A DNA stretch of 64,000 bases from positions 1 through 64,000 of the forward strand of contig CAYQLT010000009.1 in the NCBI GenBank assembly GCA_964418425.1, given 5' to 3'. The DNA comes from CAYQLT01 sp964418425 (GTDB lineage Bacteria; Bacillota; Limnochordia; Limnochordales; Geochordaceae). The translations under genes were made by a program, and so were the position numbers. The notes under the pieces were generated by a model that saw only the letters and a program-made list of their open reading frames with translations, had not been told where the DNA came from and made no database searches. The first letter of the stretch is position 1, and the number at the start of each line of letters is the position of its first letter. Shown here piece by piece: positions 8,496-16,442 of this stretch.

Positions 8496-9059
8496 GTGAG
8501 GGAAAGCGTAGACCCGGATACGCTGCGTCGGGTGGTCTTCCGGTGGCAGCCCGTGAAGTATGTTTTGGCTAATCACGTCGGTGCGTATGCAGCTCTTGAA
8601 GTTGTCGGCGGCGTGCATTGGTTTCCTGGGTTTCCTGAGGGTGCCGGCAATGATATGGGAGTCGATACTGTGTTTTTACGGGGTGACGGGAACCATGTAA
8701 CGGTGATGGAGACGGCCCGGTTTTCAGGAGACCATCTCGTCCTCGAGTACTCCCGAAAGTCCGCTCCCGGCCGCCTCCTGTTCAGCGCCGCCGAGCTGGT
8801 CGCGTACGCGCAGGTCAACCGAGATCGTCTCGTGCTCGCAGCCACCCCCGCGCTAAAGGATTTCGTGGAAAAGTGGGTCGCGAAGGGCAACCGGCGCCAG
8901 CTTGCGTCGGACGGAGCCGAATACGTCTCGATTCCAACGGAGGTGCTGCTGCGCGCACCCATGCCCATCGCCATCCTTCCGGTCGTTGGACTCAGCCTCT
9001 ACGTCAAGCGGGCCCGACCCGCGCAGCCTGGAGACCTACTGCGGCGGCTGCGGCGATAA
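8496..9059 (+). CDS. Hypothetical protein with its own promoter and terminator
   Basis: I do not recognise this protein (187 residues from the GTG at 8496, or 198 from a TTG at 8463). The GTG is preferred because AAGGGTGGG lies a few bases before it. The product looks soluble and alpha/beta, with no signal peptide, membrane span or cysteine motif; it has a mixed middle part (GVDTVFLRGDGNHVTVMETA) and a basic C-terminus. It stands alone on the plus strand between minus-strand genes. A strong promoter upstream and a near-perfect terminator downstream make it a single-gene transcription unit. Confidence 0.55.
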   Translation: MRESVDPDTLRRVVFRWQPVKYVLANHVGAYAALEVVGGVHWFPGFPEGAGNDMGVDTVFLRGDGNHVTVMETARFSGDHLVLEYSRKSAPGRLLFSAAELVAYAQVNRDRLVLAATPALKDFVEKWVAKGNRRQLASDGAEYVSIPTEVLLRAPMPIAILPVVGLSLYVKRARPAQPGDLLRRLRR

Positions 9060-9062
9060 CCT

Positions 9063-9092
9063 GGAGCGGGGGAAAACCCCCGCTCCACTTTT
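9063..9092 (+). terminator. Intrinsic terminator after the 8496-9059 gene
   Basis: A perfect 10-bp stem (GGAGCGGGGG at 9063-9072 with CCCCCGCTCC at 9077-9086) closes an AAAA loop. It is followed by AC and four T residues (9089-9092). It starts four bases after the TAA stop of the upstream gene. Confidence 0.8.
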
Positions 9093-9128
9093 CCCGTCAC
9101 GCTCGTCTTCCGGCCGGGGCGGCCCACT

Positions 9129-9614
9129 TTACGCAGCGCCGCCCCTTGCAGCAAGCCACTCATTGAGGTGGGCCACCGCGGCGCGACGCTGTTCTGGCGA
9201 CTCAGCCGTCGTGAGCACCAGGAACTTCACGCACCAGCTCCCGTTCGAGTAGATTCCCAGGATCTGATCCTGGGAGTATGCGAATCGGCTTCTCTCCGGA
9301 CGGTCCGGGTTCCAGTAGATCGTTCGGCAGGAGTGAACGTAGGGAACGTCACGGATGATGGTCTCCATGTATGTTCGAATGGGTGTCGCTGCCTGCTCGA
9401 ACCCCTCGTCGCCAAGCACGGCCCGACCTTTGCGCGCCGCCGGAGGAGGCAGCTGGGCCGCCGCCCGCCTGCTGAACTCGTCCCGCAACGCCTCATGGAA
9501 GATCTGGCCGGTGGCGTTGAGGGCAACATACTCCAAGCCATCCACGGTCTCACGATCAACCAGGGTTTCCAGACGCTCGTCCCAACCATCCCGAAACATC
9601 TCCCAGGGAGCCAC
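9129..9614 (-). CDS. Unrecognised protein, possibly the C-terminal half of a frameshifted gene
   Basis: The 161 residues from the GTG at 9614 read as a genuine soluble protein (for example ATPIRTYMETIIRDVPYVH and ILGIYSNGSWCVKFLVL), but I cannot assign a family. The frame stays open upstream to a TAG near 9715, adding about 35 plausible residues (LQLWLDHNDLFSALGRGAE) without a good start codon. That extension overlaps the end of the CARF-like fragment at 9646-9846, which lies in another frame. The two could therefore be one gene broken by a frameshift, or an overlapping pair. Confidence 0.5.
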   Translation of the reverse strand: MAPWEMFRDGWDERLETLVDRETVDGLEYVALNATGQIFHEALRDEFSRRAAAQLPPPAARKGRAVLGDEGFEQAATPIRTYMETIIRDVPYVHSCRTIYWNPDRPERSRFAYSQDQILGIYSNGSWCVKFLVLTTAESPEQRRAAVAHLNEWLAARGGAA

Positions 9615-9645
9615 TTCCGCGCCCCGGCCCAGTGCGGAGAAAAGG

Positions 9646-9846
9646 TCATTGTGATCCAGCCAGAGTTGCAGTGTTCTGGTACGCGGCCATGAGCTCCCGG
9701 AGCAAGTGTTCGTCTACCCCAGCGCTGCCCCCGGGTACGGCGGGCTCCCGGCACGGGTTCTGGAAGTGCTTGGTTATCCCATCCAGATTGTTCTTGAGGC
9801 TCACACCCACCGTCGTGAGGACTGTGAAGCGGGGCCGCACGGGCAT
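9646..9846 (-). pseudogene. CARF-like N-terminal fragment, probably a broken CRISPR-associated gene
   Basis: The 66-residue frame starts RPRFTVLTTVGVSLKNNL. This matches the first strand and ligand loop (TVGTSL-type) of CARF domains in Csx1/Csm6/APE2256-like proteins, which sense cyclic oligoadenylate. A helix (HLLRELMAAYQNTATLA) follows, then a TGA. CARF domains are about 150 residues, so the fragment is truncated. Coding-like sequence continues in the next frame at 9129-9680. It lies 2.7 kb upstream of the cmr operon on the same strand, which suits a former effector. The assignment rests on one short motif and is tentative. Confidence 0.4.
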
Positions 9847-9870
9847 CGAAGCATCCCCCCGTACGCGTCG

Positions 9871-10809
9871 TCACATGGGCTCAGCCAGGGCCAGTCCCGT
9901 CAAGAGGCCGGCCAGAAGCTGTCGGCGAAGGCCCCATGCGCCCACGTGAGCCGACCGACCCAGAAGGCCGCCCAATAAGAGAGCGATACCGATCGGGCCC
10001 GTGAAGAAGGCCAGCAGCGTGGATGCCCCCATGTATACCCCGAAGGGCAGGGTGACTCCCAGGAGGCCCGTAAACAGCCCGTGCAGCAGCGAACTGAGCG
10101 CCATGTAAGCGGAAAACCCGGCGGCGTTTATCGCCAGGGCCCCCGCCCCCATGGCACTCCCCCGGCGCAGCGCCTCCACCACCCGCTGGCCGCTCAGCGT
10201 CTCCAGCTGAAGGGCGGCCAGCAACGCCTCCCGCTCCGCCCGGGACATCCGGGCAATTTGATCCTCCACTGCCCGTTCGACCCGTGCGATTTCCTGAGGA
10301 CTGGCGCGCTGCAGCTGTTGCCTGGCCTGCGCCACCATGTGCTCCACGGTTCGCTGCGTGATAGCTTCCAGCAGAGCCTCCAGGCTACGACCCTTGGGGT
10401 CCACACCCACATGCTCTGCGGCCGCCACGATCGCCCTGCGGTTCAGCTCGGGATCATCCAGTGCGCTGACCTCGGTCATTCCCACCGTCAAGGCGAGTTC
10501 CTGCTGAAGCCGCTTCAAGAGTTCGGCCCGAGGGAGAGCGCGGGTTTCTCGCAGCTTTGACTCAAGAAGATGCGACAGCCGCACCTCGGACCAGTCCAGA
10601 TGCCGTAGCCATCCCTCCGCCCGACCCGCCGTGTCGGCCCCCACGGAGCGGGCGGCCCACCGCACAACCCGTTCCAACAGGCGCTGCGCTTCGCGGGCCG
10701 AACCCGTCACCAGCACCCCCAACATCTGGGGGGTCGATGCCACGCGAAACCACGCAAGCCAGCGAGCCAGGACTTCGTCAGGCTGTTTTGTCAACTTCTC
10801 CAGGATCAC
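9871..10809 (-). CDS. YaaW-like protein with hydrophobic C-terminus
   Basis: The 312-residue protein is helical, rich in Glu, Arg and Leu, and ends in a strongly hydrophobic part (GAGALAINAAGFSAYMAL, then LFTGLLGVTLPFGVYMGAS and FFTGPIGIALLLGGLLG). Its middle (AAEHVGVDPKGRSLEALLEAI) and the C-terminal pattern resemble the YaaW/DUF3944 family, whose biochemical role is not established. The start is a GTG that overlaps the stop of the upstream gene (GTGA, 10806-10809), so the two are probably co-translated. The family call is from memory of pattern only. Confidence 0.45.
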   Translation of the reverse strand: MILEKLTKQPDEVLARWLAWFRVASTPQMLGVLVTGSAREAQRLLERVVRWAARSVGADTAGRAEGWLRHLDWSEVRLSHLLESKLRETRALPRAELLKRLQQELALTVGMTEVSALDDPELNRRAIVAAAEHVGVDPKGRSLEALLEAITQRTVEHMVAQARQQLQRASPQEIARVERAVEDQIARMSRAEREALLAALQLETLSGQRVVEALRRGSAMGAGALAINAAGFSAYMALSSLLHGLFTGLLGVTLPFGVYMGASTLLAFFTGPIGIALLLGGLLGRSAHVGAWGLRRQLLAGLLTGLALAEPM

Positions 10810-11546
10810 GTCTGCCCTCCTGGCGCCGGCGCGACTCTGCCGGGAGCGCGCGGAGCGAACAACGGGTCCACGAAAGTACTGCGTACCCAGGCCGCCGCCC
10901 GATCCAGGTCAGGACCCAGGGCCACCACCAGAAGGTCTCGAGCGATCTTGAACGCCCAGACCGAGTTGGCCAGAAGCCACACCCTATCGTCCACCAGCGT
11001 CCCGTCGACCAGGGAACCGAAGAATGGAAAGATGATCGCCTTGGGGTCGAAGCTGTCCGTCAGCAGATGCACGCCAACGCCGACGGCGGCCCCCGCCAGC
11101 GCCACGCCGGCCGCCTTGCGAACCGTGCGAGCAGCCAGGCCCTGCCCGCTCAAGGAGGTCTCGCAGTACCGGTCATAGAGCCACTTGAAGGCCCACAGGC
11201 TGATCGCGCTGTGGAACAGAAAGTAGCGGTGCGCCCCGATCCCAAGCACCCTGATGTCCAGATCCGGGAACCCCGAGAAGCGGGACATCCCCAGCATCCC
11301 CGCCGGGACGAGAACGGCCACCTTGGCCGCATCCTTGAGGCGCCCCCTCCACTCCTCGAACCACGCGCCCCACGTACCCTGACCCGGCGCGTCGCTCCCC
11401 TCCGGGATGGTGCCGCCGTCCGGCCCTGCGTAAGACTGAAGGTCAAACAGGACATCCCGCAACCGCCTATCGCGGTACAGGCGCTGCGCCAGCGTCTGGA
11501 GCCGAAGTTCGCCGGCCACAAGCCGACGCAGCTCCTCCCGATCCAT
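10806..11546 (-). CDS. Hypothetical membrane-associated protein
   Basis: An ATG at 11546 gives 246 residues starting MDREELRRLVAGELRLQTLA; a start further upstream would add an arginine-rich, non-protein-like tail. The middle part has GAHRYFLFHSAISLWAFKWLYDRY and GVALAGAAVGVGVHLLTDSFDP, which suggests membrane helices with conserved His and Asp, as in YdjM-type inner-membrane proteins. I cannot name a function. It overlaps the YaaW-like gene by four bases. A CTACGATG -10-like element lies upstream near 11590. Confidence 0.5.
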   Translation of the reverse strand: MDREELRRLVAGELRLQTLAQRLYRDRRLRDVLFDLQSYAGPDGGTIPEGSDAPGQGTWGAWFEEWRGRLKDAAKVAVLVPAGMLGMSRFSGFPDLDIRVLGIGAHRYFLFHSAISLWAFKWLYDRYCETSLSGQGLAARTVRKAAGVALAGAAVGVGVHLLTDSFDPKAIIFPFFGSLVDGTLVDDRVWLLANSVWAFKIARDLLVVALGPDLDRAAAWVRSTFVDPLFAPRAPGRVAPAPGGQT

Positions 11547-11713
11547 CGAAGACAACCCCCCGGCGCCGGCTGCCATCCTGAGACTGGTCTCATCGTAGCA
11601 CACCCGCCGGTCGATGGCGAGCCCAACAACCTTGCCGGGTCCGGCCCTACCGGCAACCTGCCGTGACCGCGCGGACATCCTGGTGGAGCTGTTCAAAGGC
11701 GGGCAGCCCGGAC

Positions 11714-12046
11714 TCACTCTCGGCTTTCGGTCGCGCCTTTCGCCCGGCGCACGGCCGATCGGATCATGCCCTTAGTCGGAAGGGGCGAGATCCGCTCTCC
11801 CACCCGGTAGGCCCGGCAAGTGAGCCCGATGGGCAGTTTCCCCACCAGCTCGGGCTGGATGTCGACTCCGTCCAGGCGGATGGTGGGAGAACCGGGGAAC
11901 GACAACCGTCGCGCCTCTTGCTCCGAAGAGACGCGGATGACCCGTACGGGATCTGCGACCCCTTCCTCGGAGAGGACCTCACGCAAGCGACGGAGAGCCT
12001 CCTCGTGAGATGGGCATTCTTCCCAAAACAAAAACTCGATGCGCAC
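11714..12046 (-). CDS. Thioredoxin-fold (glutaredoxin-like) protein
   Basis: The protein of about 110 residues begins VRIEFLFWEECPSHEEALRRL, a beta strand leading into a CPxH site at the end of a helix cap, then FPGSPTIRLDGVDI, the cis-proline strand of thioredoxin-like folds. The CxxC has become C-P-S-H, so it is unlikely to be a classic disulfide reductase. Related proteins are seen near mercury or metal genes, but no such neighbours exist here. The GTG at 12046 is chosen to start at the first strand; a GTG at 12100, 6 bp after the PFK stop, is also possible. Confidence 0.55.
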   Translation of the reverse strand: MRIEFLFWEECPSHEEALRRLREVLSEEGVADPVRVIRVSSEQEARRLSFPGSPTIRLDGVDIQPELVGKLPIGLTCRAYRVGERISPLPTKGMIRSAVRRAKGATESRE

Positions 12047-12106
12047 TTGAGTCGGCCCCCGTCTTTCTACCTCTTCGGCTCCCGCGGTGGGACAGCCCAC
12101 CCCGTA

Positions 12107-13279
12107 TCAGTAGAGGAACATGGGAAGGCCCAGTACGTCCCGGATTCGCGGGCGATAGCGCTCGGCATCGTAGAGCTTCTCGACGTCCACCCGCTTCTTG
12201 CCCTTCACGGTCTCCTCCAGCGGTACCGTAGTATACCGGCCGCCTTGCAGCGCCACCATCTTGCCGGTCTCACCCCGCAAGATGAGCTGTACCGCCAGGT
12301 TGCCAAACGACATGGCCACCATCCGATCCAGCGAGTCGGGCGGCCCGGAGCGCATCAGGTAGGCCAGCTGTTGATACATGATGTGCTGCCCGGTGAGCCG
12401 CCGGATGGCCTCGGCCGTCACCAGCCCGATGCCGCCCAGCTTGCGGTGGCCGTACGGGTCCGCCTCACCCCACTCGATGACCTCGCCGCCTTCCATCACG
12501 GCCCCTTCGGAGATGGTCATGATGGCGTAGTTGGAAGGATTGTTGCGCTTGTCTTCCAGCAAGAACTCGCACAGCCGCTGGATGTTGAACGGCACCTCCG
12601 AGATGATGGCCCGGTCCACGTACGCGAGGTACGCGGTGATGAGGCTGGTCTCCCCCGAGTTTCTCCCGAACAACTCCACGACGCCGATGCGCTCGTGGGA
12701 GCCGACGGAGGTTCGCATGTTGGTGATGAATTCCACGCTGCGAGTGACAGCCGTCGAAAAGCCGATGCAGTAGTCGGTGCCGAACACGTCGTTGTCCATC
12801 GTCTTGGGAATAGCTACCACCGGAACCCCTTCCCGGTGCAGCCGCACCGAGTAGCTCAGCGTGTCGTCCCCGCCGATGGTGACCAGCACGTCCACGCCCA
12901 GCCGCTCAAGTACTTTGAGGACATAGTCGGTATAGTCCCGGGTGCCCCGTTCATCCACCGGTGTGCCCCACGACGAGCCTTTCAGGAACTCCGGGGCCGA
13001 TCTGGCGTCCACCTTCTGGGGGTTGGTGCGGGAGGTATGCAAGAAGGTCCCACCGGTGCGGTCCACCGTTCGGACCGCGTTGCGATCCAGCTCCCGTACA
13101 TACAGGGACTGGTTGGCGGGTTCCTCCAGGTTGTAATACAGGAGGCCGGCCCAGCCACGGCGGATGCCCAGCACCCGGTATCCGGCGTCCAGCGCTCCCA
13201 GCACCACGGCCTTGATGCATGGGTTGAGCCCCGGGACGTCCCCTCCGCCCGTGAGTACGCCTACCGTTTTTGCTGCCAC
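12107..13279 (-). CDS. pfkA: 6-phosphofructokinase, PPi-type active site
   Basis: This enzyme phosphorylates fructose 6-phosphate in glycolysis. From the GTG at 13279 (preceded by AGAGGGTGGG) it has 390 residues. It starts with the nucleotide loop KTVGVLTGGGDVPGLN. GGDDT at 136-139 has Asp where ATP-dependent enzymes have Gly (GGDGS), and PKTMDND at 158-164 has Lys where they have Gly (PGTIDND). Both changes are diagnostic of pyrophosphate-dependent PFKs. Such enzymes work reversibly and save ATP, which suits thermophiles and anaerobes. The thioredoxin-like gene follows within a few bases. Confidence 0.85.
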   Translation of the reverse strand: MAAKTVGVLTGGGDVPGLNPCIKAVVLGALDAGYRVLGIRRGWAGLLYYNLEEPANQSLYVRELDRNAVRTVDRTGGTFLHTSRTNPQKVDARSAPEFLKGSSWGTPVDERGTRDYTDYVLKVLERLGVDVLVTIGGDDTLSYSVRLHREGVPVVAIPKTMDNDVFGTDYCIGFSTAVTRSVEFITNMRTSVGSHERIGVVELFGRNSGETSLITAYLAYVDRAIISEVPFNIQRLCEFLLEDKRNNPSNYAIMTISEGAVMEGGEVIEWGEADPYGHRKLGGIGLVTAEAIRRLTGQHIMYQQLAYLMRSGPPDSLDRMVAMSFGNLAVQLILRGETGKMVALQGGRYTTVPLEETVKGKKRVDVEKLYDAERYRPRIRDVLGLPMFLY

Positions 13280-13437
13280 GAATCCCACCCTCTTTGCAGC
13301 GGGCGCGGCTCCCCCGGTTGGAGGCAAAGGGGGAAACCCGCTGCCCGGCCCCATCTTACTAGAGCCGTGCCATCGAGGGAGGTGGTTCGGCGCGAGCTGA
13401 CACGTGGGACAATCTGCCGCCCGAACCGTTGCCAGCG

Positions 13438-14457
13438 TCAGGGAGAGCCGATATAGACCTCTTCGCCGAAGCCCTCCACCCGCCCGTTGGTAACCCGGAC
13501 CACGTTTAACCGGCGGGCCATCTCCGCAGCCTCGTGGGTGATGGACTTGCCCGCGACAGCGGCCACCACGGCCGGAACCAGCTTTCCGAGAGCGGAAGCC
13601 CGGGCTGCCGCGCGCCCCACGTCGTTGACCCCTATGCCCCAGGAGACCTCCACCAGCAGGTAAGCTTCCGCGCCGGTGGTACGCAGCCGCCCGCGGGCAA
13701 CCAGGTCACTCCACATGACCTCCTGGCGTTCCTGAAAACTCAGGCGGCCGTCTCGGACAGCCTGATCCAACATTTTGCCAAGCTGGTCCCGGTTGACGAC
13801 GCGCAGGTTCTCCAGGATCGCGCCGAAGTAACCTGCGGCCTGCTCCACGTATGCCCGCTGCAGTTGAACGCCTTTCAACTCGCCCAGGTCCCTCTCGACC
13901 GACTGCAGCCGCTCCTCGATGGATCGTAAGCGCTCCCCGACGGAATCCGCGAACGCGCTCATGCGGCGCTCCGCCTCGGCCTGTGCTTGCGCAAGGCGTT
14001 GCACGTCCCCCGCCAAAGCCTCCAGACGCTCGTCCGTGCTCCGCTGCGCCTCGGCGAGTTGCTCCACCTGCGCAGCCAGAACCTCCAGTCGCTCCTCCGT
14101 GCGCCGCTGCGCCTCCGCCAGTTGCTCGACCCGCGCAGCCAGAACCTCCAGTCGCTCCTCCGTGCGCCGCTGCGCCTCGGCGAGTTGCTCCACCCGCTCC
14201 TCCGTGCGCCGCTGGGCCTGGGCCAGCTCCTCGACGCGAGCCTGGGTCTGTCGCAGGGCCTCTGCTAGAACCTGGAATCGCTCCTCCGTGGCGAGCTGGG
14301 CGCGAGTCAACTGGCGAACCTCGTCCGACAGCTCCTTAACTGCCCGTGGTAGCTGCAGTAGTTCGTCGGTGAGCACCAGTCTGCGCAACTCGCTGCGCCA
14401 CTCGGGATGCTCTTCAAGGATCCGAATCAAGTCGTGAAAATCCTGCACCGAAAACAC
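13438..14457 (-). CDS. Coiled-coil protein with C-terminal PD-(D/E)XK-like domain
   Basis: The 339-residue protein has a short N-terminal helical part, then a long coiled coil (about residues 50-190) made of near-identical 21-residue units of the type VEQLAEAQRRTEERLEVLAAR (three heptads each). The C-terminal 130 residues have YLLVEVSWGIGVNDV, which resembles the DUF3782-type restriction-endonuclease-fold domains found after such coils. Proteins of this design are common in thermophiles; their role is unknown. The underlying DNA is a direct 63-bp repeat. Confidence 0.65.
   Translation of the reverse strand: MFSVQDFHDLIRILEEHPEWRSELRRLVLTDELLQLPRAVKELSDEVRQLTRAQLATEERFQVLAEALRQTQARVEELAQAQRRTEERVEQLAEAQRRTEERLEVLAARVEQLAEAQRRTEERLEVLAAQVEQLAEAQRSTDERLEALAGDVQRLAQAQAEAERRMSAFADSVGERLRSIEERLQSVERDLGELKGVQLQRAYVEQAAGYFGAILENLRVVNRDQLGKMLDQAVRDGRLSFQERQEVMWSDLVARGRLRTTGAEAYLLVEVSWGIGVNDVGRAAARASALGKLVPAVVAAVAGKSITHEAAEMARRLNVVRVTNGRVEGFGEEVYIGSP
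14048..14215. repeat. 63-bp tandem repeat within the coiled-coil gene
   Basis: Two units of 63 bp (14048-14110 and 14111-14173) differ at only a few positions, and a third, 42-bp partial unit (14174-14215) follows. Each full unit encodes 21 residues, that is three heptads. In-frame length makes expansion and contraction harmless to the reading frame. Confidence 0.8.
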
Positions 14458-14747
14458 AGGGCGCCTCCTCTCCTCCCCTCGGAGGCGACAACAAGTCGCT
14501 TTTCGTCATTTATCACACAGAACTACTGCTAAGCACCCACACGACCTTCCCCGGGCACGACAGGCACGGCTGGTGACTGCCCAAGGCACGAACTGGCGAG
14601 GGCGAGGAAGATTTTACCTTATCACGCCCAGCCGGTCAATAGGGATGCGCCGCGCCCGTAGCCAAGTGTATCACAGGGTCGAATACCCTCGCGCGGCAGA
14701 TCCGTGGCGCCCCGCAACCGCCGGACACCGCTCGCCAGTCCCAGCTA

Positions 14748-16442
14748 TCACCGGCTACCCTGTCTGGGAACGATCAGCCGACCCCGGCGCTCCCATCCGG
14801 CGCTCAGCGGGGCCCCAGATGACCTTGGCTCTTCCGGATCGTCCGTCTCGTCGGCTGGCCCGCCGCGAGAGGCCGGGGCTGAAGAGGGAGTGCCGGCTCC
14901 CTTCGGCGCCAGAAGATGGTGTCGGGTCTCCTGCCAGGCTGGCATGGCGCGCTCCCAGTTCAAGCGTCGCAACCCGAGTTGTGCTGCTACTTGGCCGAGC
15001 TCTTCCGGTCCCGGGGCCAGGAGAGGGGCGGAGGGGTTGGTAGAGCCTTCTTGAGGCTCCTGGCTCTCTTCTTCGTCTTCAAGCCGAGGCACCTCTTGCT
15101 CCAAATCCGTCAGGACAAGGTCAAAGCCGTCTCCCCGCTGCTGACGGTACGACACGTAGCGCATCACCAACGCCGTGGCTGCCAGGTTTTCCAGGATGGT
15201 TATCCCCCGGACCGGCCGGGTCGGATCCTCCAGCCCCAACCCCACCGCCACCGCACAGGCCGCGGCCCGATCCCAACCTTCCGCCCACAGCCGGTACGCC
15301 AGCTCGTAAAACCGTTCCGCATAGAGAGCCCGCGACGCGGCCTCGTTGTATAAGCGGGATACCGCCCGCTCGGTAAACTGGCTCAGCCAACCCCCGCCGA
15401 AGCTGACTTCCAACTTCCCCTCCAGGACTGTTCGTGCCAACTCCCATTCCGGCTCGATGGCTTTGATGGGGACCCAAGGGTGCAGCAGACCATTCATCAG
15501 GCCCCCGCTTCTTCGAAGGTAGTCGTCCAGGTGCTCTCTTGCGTCGGCGACCCGCTCCGGGGCAACCAAGAAAACCAGCGGCCGCGGGAAATCGGGGCCC
15601 GCCGCCACCTCGTCGGGATGAACTCCGTCCCACTCGGGGTCGGGCCGTCCGCTCTCCCTGCGGCGCGCAAGCCCTCGACGAAACAGATAACGCCCGTACT
15701 CCACGGGGACGGCCATGAAGCGCTCATAGGCTCGCCAGTCTTTTCGATTATGCCAGGAAACGAACTCTCGCTTGGAGTACGGCATCACCTCGACGCGCTC
15801 CAGCGTCCCGGATGCGTCGAACTCCACCAGCAATGTGGCAAAGAGTCCCCGCGGTGACGCAAACGGCACAAGCGCGAGCCGGTGCCCCTCTCCGTCGTAA
15901 AGCGTGACCAGTGCGTGCAGCTCCGGCGTCACCCGCTGCTGGCGAAAGGAGCGAGCCCGGTACGGTACCGCCGCCAGGAGCCGAGTGCGGTCAGCCGTGC
16001 CGACACCGTCCGATCTCCCGCCGGATCCCCGCACGTCGGCATGCCGCCCCTCGGCTCCCGCCGTCTCTGCGTCCCCCTGTTCGCCCGCCTGCGCCGCTTC
16101 TTGCGCCGCCTCGCCCGGGCCAACGGAAACGCCCGCACGCTGAGCCGCCACCTCGACGCCCCGGCCGGCTACAAGCGCCAGAGCCTGACCGGCCGCTTTG
16201 CGCAGCCGCTTGACCTGACTTCGCTCTCGATACGCCACGAGAACCGCCGCGGCGGCCTCTTCCCGGCAGCGGCCCAGGGCGTCGATGACCTCGCGAACGC
16301 GGTCCGAGTGGGCTCGCTCCGCGTCCAGAAGCGCCCCGGCAAAGGCCTTCGGCCCTGCGGCCAGCCCTCGGGCGACCAGTTGCTGAGGTGTGCTGGCGCC
16401 TTCTGCCAAATCTTGGAGGAGGCTTTCCATCGCCGACGTCAT
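14748..16442 (-). CDS. Large hypothetical protein with helical-repeat N-terminus
   Basis: I do not recognise this 564-residue protein. Residues 1-100 look like paired helices (HEAT-like). A Gly/Ala/Glu-rich linker covers about 105-160. The rest is a mixed domain with LHALVTLYDGEGHRLALVPF, a tryptophan-rich part (FVSWHNRKDWRAYERFM), and helices near residues 370-450. The last 100 residues are charged and low in complexity. There is no signal peptide or membrane span. Its ATG overlaps the stop of the peptide-transporter permease (ATGA, 16439-16442), which suggests co-expression. Confidence 0.5.
   Translation of the reverse strand: MTSAMESLLQDLAEGASTPQQLVARGLAAGPKAFAGALLDAERAHSDRVREVIDALGRCREEAAAAVLVAYRERSQVKRLRKAAGQALALVAGRGVEVAAQRAGVSVGPGEAAQEAAQAGEQGDAETAGAEGRHADVRGSGGRSDGVGTADRTRLLAAVPYRARSFRQQRVTPELHALVTLYDGEGHRLALVPFASPRGLFATLLVEFDASGTLERVEVMPYSKREFVSWHNRKDWRAYERFMAVPVEYGRYLFRRGLARRRESGRPDPEWDGVHPDEVAAGPDFPRPLVFLVAPERVADAREHLDDYLRRSGGLMNGLLHPWVPIKAIEPEWELARTVLEGKLEVSFGGGWLSQFTERAVSRLYNEAASRALYAERFYELAYRLWAEGWDRAAACAVAVGLGLEDPTRPVRGITILENLAATALVMRYVSYRQQRGDGFDLVLTDLEQEVPRLEDEEESQEPQEGSTNPSAPLLAPGPEELGQVAAQLGLRRLNWERAMPAWQETRHHLLAPKGAGTPSSAPASRGGPADETDDPEEPRSSGAPLSAGWERRGRLIVPRQGSR

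Noticed and set aside
1..10000. CRISPR repeat array near the cmr operon
   Set aside because: No regularly spaced direct repeats of 25-40 bp are present. The array, if any, is likely beyond the left edge after cas1.
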